DNA of 35,695 nt. Source: Pigoraptor vietnamica. Taxonomy: Eukaryota; Opisthokonta; Filasterea. The position numbers and the translations under genes were made by a program. The notes beneath the pieces are model-generated. The model was not told the DNA's origin. It saw only the letters and a list, made by a program, of their open reading frames with translations, and made no database searches. Positions within the stretch are counted from its first letter, which is position 1, and each line of letters starts with the position of its first letter. Shown here one piece after another: positions 35,286 through 35,695 of this stretch. The DNA lies in the NCBI GenBank assembly GCA_943704525.1, contig CALSCQ010003082.1:1-35695 (forward strand), in the 5' to 3' direction.

Positions 35286-35695
35286 TCCGAGTGCCTTCTC
35301 GGTGAGTTCGGGACGAATCTCAACCCTCGTTATCTGCAGTTGTTGAAAGGGTGTGAACGTGGCGTGGTGCGTCAGCGTGGAGAGGCTGAGAGGGAGCAAA
35401 GAAGATCGGCATTTGGACAGAGTTGATGAACGTGCTTCGTACCTTTAACGCGAAGCGCAAGAAAAATAAATACGCCGACCTTTTTGAGTTGGCTTCCGTT
35501 TGGTTTGCTGTGCAATTCACGATGCACGCCAGTTGATAGTTCAGCATCACGCGAGGCCACACAATCAAGGACGTCCAAGCGAGCCCTTTTTATGCATTCT
35601 GCCACATAAGGCAGAGTGCGTAGCATGCGCCTCCTCGGCGTTAACGAATTAACACCGACGGGGAGAAGGATTGGTGTGTGACCTGCCCCCCCCCC
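35286..35695. other. Window end, no gene assigned
   Basis: Moderately AT-rich sequence with short ORFs on the minus strand that may be 5' exons of the preceding ORF, but no splice pair can be defended. The window ends in a run of ten or more C, which looks like an assembly boundary and not a telomere: no repeat unit is present. Confidence 0.4.

Overview
This is a nuclear genomic window from a eukaryote. Nearly every gene is split by short introns (about 45-290 nt) that close the reading frame exactly when removed, and the proteins are eukaryotic (ATR kinase, PITH thioredoxin, ABC1/ADCK1 kinase, UBR-type zinc finger, ABCG half-transporter). The coding DNA is GC-rich at third positions, genes sit on both strands a few hundred bases apart, and introns and spacers are full of (AC/GT)n tracts. 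A MYCBPAP homologue, a family of axoneme/ciliary proteins, suggests a flagellated organism, most likely a protist. I cannot name the species. The window starts inside an (AC)n tract and ends in a run of C, so both edges look like contig ends.

Layout: PSAT1-like phosphoserine aminotransferase (-, 10 exons, 609-2779) is head-to-head with a small RGG/acidic protein gene (+, 3016-4098). A MYCBPAP homologue follows (+, 5034-8125). A frameshifted RHS/Crinkler-type P-loop NTPase lies on the minus strand (8826-10623), diverging from an ABCG half-transporter (+, 12 exons, 11334-14891). A minus-strand block then runs ADCK1-like kinase (15158-18123), a RING plus UBR-box protein (18357-20699) and a 2,699-residue ATR checkpoint kinase (21257-30485). 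ATR is head-to-head with a type II thioesterase (+, 30828-31869). TXNL1 (-, 32059-34465) and an unrecognised ORF (-, 34864-35250) close the window.

The genes are mostly unrelated housekeeping functions: serine/PLP metabolism, flagellum, lipid or drug export, mitochondrial quinone or lipid homeostasis, ubiquitin signalling, DNA-damage signalling, fatty acyl/polyketide release and proteasome-linked redox. This is a gene neighbourhood and not an operon-like system. All exon junctions were read by eye from splice signals, phase and family resemblance; in ten genes the summed exons are an exact multiple of three.

The observations most worth a second look are: a RING-first, UBR-box-last protein that I do not recognise as a known architecture; five GC-AG introns, three of them in one gene; an intron built from tandem copies of its own 5' splice site; the decayed RHS/Crinkler-like gene with a C17 run; and three perfect TGACGTCA palindromes, all in 5' flanks.
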